From assembly GCA_021820675.1 (NCBI GenBank), contig JAKADI010000145.1, positions 1 through 5,744 on the forward strand: a DNA stretch of 5,744 nt. The letters are read 5' to 3'. Each line of letters begins with the position of its first letter. Positions within the stretch are counted from its first letter, which is position 1. The stretch is from Bacillota bacterium. GTDB lineage: Bacteria; Bacillota; Sulfobacillia; Sulfobacillales; Sulfobacillaceae. The position numbers and the translations under genes are program-made. This document shows, one piece after another, positions 1-5,744 of the stretch. Under the pieces are notes generated by a model that was not told where the DNA came from, did no database searches, and saw only the letters and a program-made list of their open reading frames with translations.

Positions 1-1
1 C

Positions 2-1195
2 CAAATCCTGGCCGGACCGGCAGTGCTACTGGTGGACGGCATTTCCCATGCCATCATTATGGATGTGAGAAAATACCCGGACCGCAAGCCCAGCGAGCCA
101 TCGTTGGAACGGGTCTTAAGGGGACCTAAAGACGGATTTGTCGAAACGTTAATTTTTAATACGATTCTGATTCGACGTCGATTACGTGATCCCAATTTAC
201 GGATCGAAATTCATGAGGTGGGACGTCGTTCCAACGCGGACATCGCCTTAGTCTATATTAAGGATATTGCCAATGATTACTTTGTGCAGCAAATCCGTCA
301 GCGGATTAAGGATATTAACGTGGATGCGCTGACAATGTCGGAAAAGGCCGTACAGGAATGGATTATGCATAAGCCCTGGTGGAACCCCTTTCCCAACAGT
401 CGGTTTACCGAGCGGCCTGATGTGGCAGCAGAACATCTGACCGAAGGCCACGTGTTAGTATTAATTGATACCTCGCCTAACGCTATGATTTTACCCGTGT
501 CTTTTTTCTCTTTTCTTCAATCGGTTGAAGAATATCATGAAGATGTGATGATTGGAACATATCTTAAATGGGTTCGCTTTTTAGGGGTCGCTTTATCCTG
601 GGGGCTTCCTCCATTATGGTATACAATGCTGGTTAGTCACACGCGGTTGCGGGATGGTTGGCAGACCCTTCTTCATCCCACCGTAATTAGTGTTCCGATT
701 TTCTGGCAGTTGATGGGTGCGGAGGTGGGCGTGGATTTATTACGTCTCGCCTTAACCTTTAGTCCCGATCCCTTGACGCAGTCGATGGGATTTTTTGGCG
801 CCATTTTATTAGGGGATATTGCTGTCAAAGCCAAATTAATTGATGCGCAAGTGATGGTCTTTGTAGCCATCGCCGCCGTGGGCACTTTTTCGGCGCCGGA
901 TATAGATTTTGGCATGGGCGTGAGACTCTTGCGCATGTTTTTGCTAATCATGTCCGGCTTGGGTGCGATTGTGGGTATGCCATGGGTCGGATTTGTCTTA
1001 GGCATCTTGATACCTCTCAGTATCATGGTGTCAACGGATTCATTCGGAATGCGGTATTCATGGCCGTTATATCCTTTGGACATAAGTGCTCTGGGAGCGG
1101 AATTTATACGCAAGCCGCTTAACCGCAAGTTCCTACGGCCGTCGCTGACCTTACCGGTGGACAAAACGCACCGGAGACCCAAGGCCAGACCCTGA
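2..1195 (+). CDS. spoVAF: Spore germination membrane protein, SpoVAF/GerA A-subunit family (5' partial)
   Basis: The gene runs in from the left edge; the frame is open from base 2, and the GTG at 23 is an internal codon, so the true start is upstream. About 397 residues are visible of a family usually near 490. Counting from the GTG codon at 23, residues 1-105 are the soluble N-terminal part, with the family-like string RGPKDGFVETL at 33-43 and the RRRLRDP segment at 51-57. From about 143 on come several hydrophobic membrane segments: LIDTSPNAMILP at 147-158, then 185-205, 220-245, 254-290 and 303-335. LGDIAVKAKLID (263-274) and AAVGTFSAPDID (284-294) match the membrane core of SpoVAF/GerAA proteins. 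The C-terminal tail is basic. SpoVAF sits in the spore inner membrane; in B. subtilis it is encoded last in the spoVA operon and is reported to act with FigP as an ion channel promoting germination. Position next to lysA favours SpoVAF over a ger receptor subunit, but the missing upstream genes would settle this. Confidence 0.85.
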   Translation, partial: QILAGPAVLLVDGISHAIIMDVRKYPDRKPSEPSLERVLRGPKDGFVETLIFNTILIRRRLRDPNLRIEIHEVGRRSNADIALVYIKDIANDYFVQQIRQRIKDINVDALTMSEKAVQEWIMHKPWWNPFPNSRFTERPDVAAEHLTEGHVLVLIDTSPNAMILPVSFFSFLQSVEEYHEDVMIGTYLKWVRFLGVALSWGLPPLWYTMLVSHTRLRDGWQTLLHPTVISVPIFWQLMGAEVGVDLLRLALTFSPDPLTQSMGFFGAILLGDIAVKAKLIDAQVMVFVAIAAVGTFSAPDIDFGMGVRLLRMFLLIMSGLGAIVGMPWVGFVLGILIPLSIMVSTDSFGMRYSWPLYPLDISALGAEFIRKPLNRKFLRPSLTLPVDKTHRRPKARP

Positions 1196-1263
1196 TCGGT
1201 GAACGGGATTTTGCATACGATATGATGACTGATGATAACTGCAATACTGAGGATCAGGAAAAG

Positions 1264-1300
1264 TCGCCGGGGAGAGTCACACGTTCTCGCGATTTTTTTT
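1264..1300 (+). terminator. Probable intrinsic terminator after the spoVAF-like gene
   Basis: TCGC (1264-1267) pairs with GCGA (1289-1292), and GAGAG (1272-1276) pairs with TTCTC (1284-1288, one G-T pair). The loop is seven bases (1277-1283) and a four-base bulge (CGGG, 1268-1271) lies on the 5' side. Eight consecutive T follow at 1293-1300. The bulge weakens the stem, but the T-run directly after the stem and the position about 70 bases past the stop codon support termination of the sporulation transcript before lysA. Confidence 0.6.
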
Positions 1301-1355
1301 ATTATGTTGTGAAGGAAGAGGGATTCCCTAACCGGAACATTCTGAGCTCGGGTCG

Positions 1356-1384
1356 TTGACCCTCTCGCCATCGCATGATAGGCT
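1356..1384 (+). promoter_or_regulatory. Possible lysA operon promoter overlapping a dyad
   Basis: TTGACC (1356-1361) matches five of six bases of the -35 consensus. TAGGCT (1379-1384) lies 17 bases further on but matches only three of six bases of the -10 consensus. The -35 hexamer falls within the perfect dyad GGGTC-GTT-GACCC (1350-1362), so a dimeric regulator or a transcript hairpin is conceivable. A promoter is expected here because a terminator lies upstream and a long operon starts downstream, but the -10 match is poor. Confidence 0.3.
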
Positions 1385-1425
1385 AAACACAATGATTAGG
1401 ACAAGGGCCAACTAGCAGCGGCGAC

Positions 1426-1432
1426 GAGGAGG
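1426..1432 (+). promoter_or_regulatory. Ribosome binding site of lysA
   Basis: GAGGAGG lies five bases ahead of the ATG at 1438. It is the strongest Shine-Dalgarno match for any gene start inside the window and fixes that ATG as the lysA start. Confidence 0.85.
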
Positions 1433-1437
1433 ATTGG

Positions 1438-2760
1438 ATGTTTCCAGATAGCTATCAGATGGACGAATACCACCATATTTCCATTGGTGCAGTCCCAATA
1501 AGAGAATTAGTGGAAGAATACGGGACCCCATTATATGTATTGGACTACGAAACAATGGTCCACCGTATCAAATCCTTTCAAGGTGCATTAAACGAAATGA
1601 CGCCTCCTGGTCGCGCTTTTTATGCGGGTAAAGCATTTTTGACTACAGCGATGGCGGGATTTTTGAAGGAGCAAGGGATGGGTTTGGACGTGGTCTCGGG
1701 CGGGGAGCTCTACACAGCGCTAGCCGCAGGGTTTAATATGAAGAACATCGTATTTCACGGTAATGTGAAAACGGCCGACGAGATCCGCTTGGCCCTCACC
1801 CACGATGTGGGATATGTGGTGGTGGATTCCCTGGATGAATTACGTTTGATTAATGATATAGCACAGAGTATGGGAAGGAAAGCCCCGGTTTTGTTGCGTC
1901 TCACGCCCGGTATTGAAGCGCATACGCACGCGTTTATTCAGACGGGGCAATTCGATTCGAAATTTGGATTTGCAATGGTTGATGGCATTCATGAAGTGGC
2001 CGTGCGAACAGCGCTGTCCTCGGCCCATATTACACTTAAAGGCTTTCATGCTCATATTGGATCGCAAATATTTGACGAGGATCCCTTTGTTCATAACGCC
2101 GAACGGCTGATGGCATTTGTGCAAGTCTTGTGGGAAGAACGGGGATTTTGGCCGGAAGTATTGGATATTGGAGGCGGATTTGGAGTTCAATATACCCGTA
2201 CCGACGATCCACCGGAGATAACACGTATCCTGTCACGAGTCGATCAAACCGTTTCGGCTATGACTCCATCGAGGTGCCCGGCTCCGACTGTTTTTATCGA
2301 ACCCGGGCGGGCAATCGTGGCCGAAGCAGGTGTCACTATCTATCAAGTGAATGCCACCAAATCTGTTTCCGGCGGGAAACAGTATGTGGCCGTGGATGGA
2401 GGAATGGGAGACAATATACGACCTGCACTGTATCAAGCCGAGTACACCGCTCAAATTGAGGGTAAACCGAACGCAGGGTATATCCCATATACTGTAGCGG
2501 GTCGATACTGTGAAAGTGGGGACATTATTATTCGTCATATGGCATTGCCGCCTGTCGAGGTGGGTGACTTTTTAGTTGTCTTCGGCACAGGTGCGTACAA
2601 TTATGCCATGTCATCTAATTATAATCGCGTAACGCGACCGGCCGTCGTTCTCGTTGCCCAGGGACAAAGCTACTTATGGGTGAAACGGGAGACCTATCAA
2701 GATTTATTGGCGCAAGACTTGCCGTGGCATCCCCCCGGGACTCGCAATGACAGCGTATAG
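1438..2760 (+). CDS. lysA: Diaminopimelate decarboxylase
   Basis: A PLP-dependent enzyme that decarboxylates meso-2,6-diaminopimelate to L-lysine, the last step of the DAP pathway, in the cytosol. At 440 residues it is a normal full-length member of the alanine-racemase-fold (fold III) decarboxylases. Visible motifs: YAGKAF at 62-67 with the Schiff-base lysine K65; HAHIGSQ at 204-210; the phosphate-binding glycine run GGGFG at 245-249; EPGR at 288-291; the active-site CESGD at 358-362, whose cysteine is shared across the dimer interface in this family; and GAYNYAMSSNYN at 385-396. EPGR and CESGD together point to DAP decarboxylase rather than ornithine/arginine decarboxylase. The start is fixed by a strong ribosome binding site. 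It is the first gene of the lysA-trpS-scpA-scpB run. Location after spoVAF matches B. subtilis; since DAP also feeds cell wall and spore cortex, the enzyme competes for that pool. Confidence 0.96.
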   Translation: MFPDSYQMDEYHHISIGAVPIRELVEEYGTPLYVLDYETMVHRIKSFQGALNEMTPPGRAFYAGKAFLTTAMAGFLKEQGMGLDVVSGGELYTALAAGFNMKNIVFHGNVKTADEIRLALTHDVGYVVVDSLDELRLINDIAQSMGRKAPVLLRLTPGIEAHTHAFIQTGQFDSKFGFAMVDGIHEVAVRTALSSAHITLKGFHAHIGSQIFDEDPFVHNAERLMAFVQVLWEERGFWPEVLDIGGGFGVQYTRTDDPPEITRILSRVDQTVSAMTPSRCPAPTVFIEPGRAIVAEAGVTIYQVNATKSVSGGKQYVAVDGGMGDNIRPALYQAEYTAQIEGKPNAGYIPYTVAGRYCESGDIIIRHMALPPVEVGDFLVVFGTGAYNYAMSSNYNRVTRPAVVLVAQGQSYLWVKRETYQDLLAQDLPWHPPGTRNDSV

Positions 2761-2775
2761 AAAAGAGGCCGTACA

Positions 2776-3786
2776 GTGAGCGTCGTAACTACGAAGAAGG
2801 ACCGTGTTTTGTCAGGAATGCAGCCCTCGGGGGCTCTGCACATAGGGAATTGGATGGGGGCTTTGGATAATTGGGTGAGACTGCAAGACGTATATAATTC
2901 CTATTTTATGGTCGCAGATTTTCATTCATTGACGACGGGATATCATGATACCCGCCAACTCCCGGATATGGTCTTTAACATGGTGGTGGACTGGCTAGCG
3001 GCGGGACTGGACCCGGCACGGTCCGTTATCTTTCGTCAATCTATGGTTCCTCAGCACGCCGAGTTGCATCTATTGCTGAGTATGATTACTCCGCTAGGAT
3101 GGTTGGAGAGGGTGCCAAGTTACAAAGAAAAGCTCAAAGAATTAGCCCAGCGGGACATCCATACCTATGGATTTTTGGGTTATCCCGTGCTAATGTCATC
3201 AGATATTATTCTCTATCAAGCCAAAAAGGTTCCGGTGGGCCAGGACCAAGTGCCGCACGTGGAGTTAACCAGGGAAATCGTCCGGCGCTTTAACGGTTTG
3301 TATGGCGATGTTTTAGTAGAACCGGAAGCGGTTCTTACGGAAGTCCGCGTGCTACCCGGCCTAGATGGAAAGAAGATGAGTAAAAGTTATGGGAATACCC
3401 TGACTTTAGGCGAAAGGTCAGACAGTGTGACACAGAAAATTCGGGTCATGATGACGGATCCTGCTCGCGTAAGGCGTTCGGATCCAGGTCATCCCGAGGT
3501 TTGTCCTGCGTTTAGTTTGCACAAAGTGTTTAGCGCCTCGAGCGTAGTTGACGAAGTTGATCAATCATGCCGCCATGCCACAATTGGGTGTGTGGATTGT
3601 AAAATGCTTTTAGCCTCCGCACTCAACCTCAAACTTGATCCCGTGCGGGATCGTCGAGAGGAATGGAAGGCACATCCAGCGCAAGTTGAAGAAATTCTGC
3701 AAGATGGCGCTCAGGAAGCACAGCGTGTTGCACAAGAGACAATGGATGAGGTTGAAGAGGCGATGCATCTTAAAGGACTCAAGTGA
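2776..3786 (+). CDS. trpS: Tryptophan--tRNA ligase with possible [4Fe-4S] cysteine motif
   Basis: Class I aminoacyl-tRNA synthetase that activates tryptophan with ATP and loads it onto tRNA(Trp). The 336 residues match the usual bacterial length. Catalytic Rossmann-fold motifs are present: ALHIGNWMG at 20-28 (HIGH signature as HIGN), PSYKEK at 114-119, GQDQVPHVELTREI at 155-168, and the KMSKS loop intact at 200-204. The C-terminal anticodon-binding half contains TDPARVRRSDPGHP at 227-240. Oddly for a Firmicutes TrpRS, four cysteines follow: C243, C265, C272 and C275 (C-x21-C-x6-C-x2-C), closely like the cluster-binding pattern known from Thermotoga maritima TrpRS. The start is GTG, 15 bases after lysA, with a moderate ribosome binding site AAGAGG at 2763-2768. 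The stop overlaps the scpA start by four bases, suggesting translational coupling. No T-box leader lies directly ahead, so control by tryptophan charging is not evident. Confidence 0.96.
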   Translation: MSVVTTKKDRVLSGMQPSGALHIGNWMGALDNWVRLQDVYNSYFMVADFHSLTTGYHDTRQLPDMVFNMVVDWLAAGLDPARSVIFRQSMVPQHAELHLLLSMITPLGWLERVPSYKEKLKELAQRDIHTYGFLGYPVLMSSDIILYQAKKVPVGQDQVPHVELTREIVRRFNGLYGDVLVEPEAVLTEVRVLPGLDGKKMSKSYGNTLTLGERSDSVTQKIRVMMTDPARVRRSDPGHPEVCPAFSLHKVFSASSVVDEVDQSCRHATIGCVDCKMLLASALNLKLDPVRDRREEWKAHPAQVEEILQDGAQEAQRVAQETMDEVEEAMHLKGLK

Positions 3787-4475
3787 CAAATCCCGAGCCG
3801 TTTGAGGTAAATTCCCCCTGGCGCAATTTACGGGAATTGGCGGTGCAAGTACGGCGGCGCCCTATGATTGTCCGTGATTTGCGTCTGTTGCAACTTGTCC
3901 GGTACTTGTCAGAACGATGGCGTGTTGTAAGTGACTTGCAAACGGTCAGTGAAGAAGCTCCTGTGACCGCTTGGATTATTCGGCGAAAATCTGAGTTGGT
4001 GTTGCCCCAACCCGAGCCTGAAACGGATGATGCTGAGGAACAGGTCCAAGATGAGCCAGGTGATGAACTCACTGAATGGGCCTCCGACATATTACGACAA
4101 TTTTACGATAGCGCTCAGGGTTTTTATTTTCGGCCGCGGATACAAGAACCATTGCGACCCTACCGGCCGATTAAAGGTGCCACCACCCAGAAATTGATGC
4201 GGTCGTGGCCCGGTCTAAGGGCTCGAAAGCCGTCAGTCGTGCCACGCGTGGTTCAGGTGGATACTGATCCTTTAGAAGCTGTCATGGACCGCCTGGTGTG
4301 CCAATTAGAAATGGAACACCAACCCTTGGAATTTGACGCGCTACTAAAGGGGCGGCAACAGCCTTCTGAAGTGACGACGACATTTTTGGGCATGGTCCAT
4401 TTATGGCATCGGCAAATGTTGGAAATTGAACAGCGCCAAGCCTATGACCCGATATGGATTGCGTTGCGAGGATAA
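3783..4475 (+). CDS. scpA: Segregation and condensation protein A, divergent
   Basis: Predicted kleisin of the SMC-ScpA-ScpB condensin: ScpA bridges the SMC head and neck and binds a ScpB dimer, helping to organise and separate replicated chromosomes. The assignment rests on position directly before scpB and on partial family resemblance. Residues 62-75 (TAWIIRRKSELVLP) correspond to the usual helix ending in KSR-x-LLP, and the C-terminal winged-helix region (about 160-230) ends with SEVTTTFLGMVHLWHRQMLE (195-214), like the family's VVxxFLALLEL segment. Between them is an acidic linker (77-96). The normally conserved N-terminal FEGPLDLLLHLI signature is not recognisable: after FE (7-8) the sequence reads VNSPWRNLREL. 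At 230 residues it is a little short for the family. GTG start, overlapping the trpS stop by four bases, with AAAGGA at 3772-3777 five bases upstream. Homology alone would be weak; context carries much of the call. Confidence 0.8.
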   Translation: MTNPEPFEVNSPWRNLRELAVQVRRRPMIVRDLRLLQLVRYLSERWRVVSDLQTVSEEAPVTAWIIRRKSELVLPQPEPETDDAEEQVQDEPGDELTEWASDILRQFYDSAQGFYFRPRIQEPLRPYRPIKGATTQKLMRSWPGLRARKPSVVPRVVQVDTDPLEAVMDRLVCQLEMEHQPLEFDALLKGRQQPSEVTTTFLGMVHLWHRQMLEIEQRQAYDPIWIALRG

Positions 4476-4481
4476 TTCCTG

Positions 4482-5024
4482 ATGAACCTCCATGATGATT
4501 CTCAAATGATCCGGAAGTTGGAAGCATTGTTATTTACCCAAAGCGAGCCCGTAGCTGGCGACCAACTGGCATTATGGCTGGATATGGATCCGGAACATAT
4601 TCCCGCACTGGTTGAATCGTATGCAAAATCTCTTGAACGCCGGAACGCAGGATTATGTGTACGATCTATCGCTGGCGGGTATGTACTGGCAACGGCGCCA
4701 GACTTGTCGGCATTCCTTGACAGGCATTTGCGGCTGAAGGCTCCGGAACCATTATCCCAAGCGGCATGGGAAGTGTTATCGATCGTGGCCTACAGGCAAC
4801 CCATCACCCGACTGGAGATTGACGCCTTACGCCAAACCCAATCGGAACGGGCTATAGAGACTTTGCTAAGCCGCGAATTCATCGAACAAGTGGGCCGAAA
4901 AGAAGCACCCGGTCGGCCTATTTTATACGGTACGACTCCGCAATTTCTCCAGGAATTTGGTCTGAATTCTTTGGAGGACCTTCCTTCTTTACCCCAGTTG
5001 TCTTCCGATTCTGCCTCCTCTTAG
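4482..5024 (+). CDS. scpB: Segregation and condensation protein B
   Basis: Accessory subunit of the SMC condensin; a ScpB dimer wraps the middle part of ScpA and modulates SMC ATPase and DNA loading. The 180-residue length and tandem winged-helix layout are standard: first domain about 8-80 with KLEALLFTQSEPV (12-24) and GGYVLATAP (65-73), second domain about 88-162 with LSQAAWEVLSIVAYRQPITR (91-110) and EAPGRPILYGTTPQFLQEFG (141-160), ending in the typical SLEDLPSLP (163-171) and a short serine-rich tail. The family's usual IRG-V-x-SD segment is changed to LRQTQSERAI (116-125). ATG start six bases after scpA, with GAGGA at 4468-4472 nine bases upstream, inside the last scpA codons. Far better conserved than its ScpA partner. 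Confidence 0.95.
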   Translation: MNLHDDSQMIRKLEALLFTQSEPVAGDQLALWLDMDPEHIPALVESYAKSLERRNAGLCVRSIAGGYVLATAPDLSAFLDRHLRLKAPEPLSQAAWEVLSIVAYRQPITRLEIDALRQTQSERAIETLLSREFIEQVGRKEAPGRPILYGTTPQFLQEFGLNSLEDLPSLPQLSSDSASS

Positions 5025-5029
5025 GCAGA
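5010..5029 (+). repeat. Hairpin spanning the scpB stop codon
   Basis: TCTGCC (5010-5015) and GGCAGA (5024-5029) form a perfect six-base-pair inverted repeat with an eight-base loop; the TAG stop at 5022-5024 lies at the loop-stem junction. No T-run follows, so it is not by itself a standard terminator. It could stabilise the operon's 3' end or be chance. Confidence 0.4.
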
Positions 5030-5048
5030 TGAAAGCGTAAGCGGACCC

Positions 5049-5095
5049 TGACCCGAAAGTTGGGTCAAGGCGCTAAAGGAATTTCAATCCTTTTT
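5049..5095 (+). terminator. Probable terminator of the lysA-trpS-scpAB operon
   Basis: Two adjacent perfect stems lie here. The first is TGACCC (5049-5054) with GGGTCA (5062-5067) and loop GAAAGTT. The second is AAAGGA (5075-5080) with TCCTTT (5088-5093) and a seven-base loop, running into a five-T stretch at 5091-5095. An outer pairing AGCG (5034-5037) with CGCT (5071-5074) can enclose the first stem. Hairpin plus T-run past the last operon gene supports termination, but the second stem is A/T-rich and uses up part of the T-run, so some read-through to the next gene is possible. Confidence 0.5.
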
Positions 5096-5118
5096 CACAT
5101 AGGATAAGCAGGTATAAG
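5092..5118 (+). promoter_or_regulatory. Weak promoter candidate for the DUF2953 gene
   Basis: TATAAG (5113-5118) matches five of six bases of a vegetative -10 box; the best -35 partner, TTTTCA (5092-5097), is only 15 bases away and matches four of six. Overlapping it, CATAGGATA (5098-5106) fits the sigma-K -10 pattern CATAnnnTA, but no matching AC element was found at the expected upstream distance. A sporulation sigma factor would make sense for this locus, yet the sequence does not decide. Confidence 0.2.
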
Positions 5119-5157
5119 TTCCCTGTCGTGGTTGCATCCTAAAAGTAATGCGGGTTG

Positions 5158-5167
5158 GATGGTGATC
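5158..5167 (+). promoter_or_regulatory. Extended Shine-Dalgarno-like site favouring the ATG at 5176
   Basis: GGATGGTGATC (5157-5167) resembles the extended site GGAGGTGATC with one inserted T; GGTGATC can pair over seven bases with the GAUCACC of the 16S rRNA 3' end. It ends eight bases before the ATG at 5176. The alternative TTG at 5155 has no purine-rich site ahead of it. Confidence 0.4.
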
Positions 5168-5175
5168 ACGATCGT

Positions 5176-5733
5176 ATGCTTATTGTGGTGGGTTTTGTGA
5201 TATTGATTGTCAGCATGTTTCTTGTGTTGCCCGTGACCACGGCGGTCCAGGTCTCGGGTCAGAATGTTCAATGGACGGTGGGATTTCGGGCGAGTGTTCT
5301 TGGGTGGTCTAAAAGCCGGTCATGGCGTGTACCCATGACGGCGGCACAAAAAGCTAAGCCGACTACAGGATGGGATCCCAAAAGAGTGGCCCAAGGCGTG
5401 GCCGCGTTTAAGATTTATCGCCACTTTATTGAGGTCCTATGGGCAAAAACGTCGGTCTCGGATTTTTCCTGCGTTCTGCATCTGGGGTTACCAGAGGCCT
5501 CCAACACCGCGGTAATGACAGGTTTGTTGAATAATTTACTTGGACCTTGGGTAACCTTGCACATAGCACCGAAAAGTTCCATCAGGCCAGTTTACGGGAT
5601 CTACCCGTCGTGGGACCGGATGCAGATTCACGGAGAATTTACGGCGACATTGCGCTTTAGAATGCTCAATGTATTACAAGCGTTGATGGCGGCTTTGATC
5701 CGTACAGGCTCTCTCATCATCCGTGGGCAATAA
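5176..5733 (+). CDS. DUF2953 membrane-anchored protein (YtfI-like)
   Basis: No biochemical function is known for this family. The protein begins with one strong hydrophobic segment (about residues 1-20 from this ATG), then a basic stretch rich in W, K and R (44-53), and ends in a conserved-looking half. There, LHLGLPEASNTAVMTGLLNNLLG (residues 102-123, shown here only in outline by its G-x-x-x-A-x-x-T-A spacing) is followed by a P-rich turn and IHGEFTATLRFRMLNVLQAL (150-170). That arrangement is how I recognise DUF2953 proteins, which sit just upstream of ytfJ (gerW) in many spore formers. Likely topology is a single N-terminal membrane helix with an adjoining soluble domain. Length is 185 residues from this ATG; a TTG at 5155 would add seven (MDGDHDR). 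I prefer the ATG because of the site at 5157-5167 and because TTG is rarer. About 150 bases and a probable terminator separate it from scpB, so it may form its own sporulation unit with the next gene. Confidence 0.7.
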   Translation: MLIVVGFVILIVSMFLVLPVTTAVQVSGQNVQWTVGFRASVLGWSKSRSWRVPMTAAQKAKPTTGWDPKRVAQGVAAFKIYRHFIEVLWAKTSVSDFSCVLHLGLPEASNTAVMTGLLNNLLGPWVTLHIAPKSSIRPVYGIYPSWDRMQIHGEFTATLRFRMLNVLQALMAALIRTGSLIIRGQ

Positions 5734-5734
5734 T

Positions 5735-5744
5735 AAAGGAGTGA
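5735..5744 (+). promoter_or_regulatory. Ribosome binding site of a gene beyond the window
   Basis: AAAGGAGTGA at the right edge is a strong Shine-Dalgarno sequence lying one base after the DUF2953 stop codon. It implies a co-transcribed gene starting just outside. By synteny the candidate is ytfJ/gerW, a spore germination protein, but nothing of that gene is visible. Confidence 0.7.

Larger units (their letters stand above)
1196..1437. other. Intergenic region between spoVAF-like gene and lysA
   Basis: No convincing coding sequence lies in these 242 bases. The region holds the terminator described separately, a small hairpin CTGA-GGA-TCAG (1247-1257), a DNA palindrome AGGGATTCCCT (1319-1329), a dyad GGGTC-GTT-GACCC (1350-1362), a possible promoter and the lysA ribosome binding site. 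I looked for a lysine riboswitch and a T-box leader, both common ahead of amino-acid genes in Firmicutes. I found neither the T-box consensus AGGGTGGAACCGCG nor recognisable lysine-aptamer sequence, and the space between terminator and start is short for either. Confidence 0.6.

Noticed and set aside
673..1392. Long open frame on the minus strand, 239 codons
   Set aside because: It lies opposite the conserved membrane region of the spoVAF-like gene, its translation resembles no family I know, and the plus-strand frame has clear family motifs.
1196..1437. Lysine riboswitch or T-box leader ahead of lysA
   Set aside because: No T-box consensus and no recognisable lysine-aptamer core were found, and the terminator at 1264-1300 leaves little room.
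1840..2538. Several overlapping open frames on both strands within lysA
   Set aside because: They lie inside a gene with an intact set of catalytic motifs, have no ribosome binding sites I trust, and give unrecognisable proteins.
3779..4090. Minus-strand open frame opposite scpA, 103 codons
   Set aside because: Considered because scpA is divergent, but its translation is serine-rich and low in complexity, while the plus-strand frame has coupling to trpS, a ribosome binding site and ScpA-like ends.
5162..5174. Palindromes GTGATCAC and CGATCG as an operator
   Set aside because: Short overlapping GATC palindromes are easily chance, and the stretch is better explained by ribosome binding and the start of the DUF2953 gene.

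Overview
The window looks like chromosomal core sequence from a spore-forming member of the Firmicutes. A SpoVAF/GerA-type germination membrane protein sits directly upstream of lysA, as it does in Bacillus subtilis. Downstream are trpS, scpA, scpB and a DUF2953 gene of the YtfI type, a neighbourhood typical of clostridia-like spore formers. Base composition is roughly balanced by eye, codon use looks uniform, and there is no sign of recent transfer. The protein style (a four-cysteine TrpRS, a very divergent ScpA) and gene order would fit a Sulfobacillus-like acidophile or moderate thermophile. That placement is inference from memory, not a database result.

Layout: (1) positions 2-1195, the 3' part of a spoVAF-like gene whose start lies outside the window; (2) positions 1196-1437, a 242-base intergenic region with a probable intrinsic terminator (bulged stem plus eight T) and then a possible lysA promoter overlapping a small perfect dyad; (3) positions 1438-5024, a tight run lysA-trpS-scpA-scpB with gaps of 15, -4 and 6 bases, almost certainly one transcript; (4) positions 5025-5175, a short region with several small hairpins, one of them spanning the scpB stop, and a probable terminator; (5) positions 5176-5733, a DUF2953 membrane-anchored protein, followed by a strong ribosome binding site at the very end for a gene outside the window, plausibly ytfJ/gerW by synteny. 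All genes are on the + strand.

The genes combine spore biology (SpoVAF, the DUF2953 protein) with core functions: the last step of lysine synthesis from meso-diaminopimelate (LysA), tryptophan charging (TrpS), and the ScpA-ScpB part of the SMC chromosome-condensing complex. I see no mobile element, CRISPR array, tRNA, rRNA or recognisable riboswitch, and no evidence of an undescribed system. The most interesting points are a four-cysteine pattern in TrpS resembling the [4Fe-4S] site of Thermotoga TrpRS, and a ScpA that has lost the family's usual N-terminal signature.
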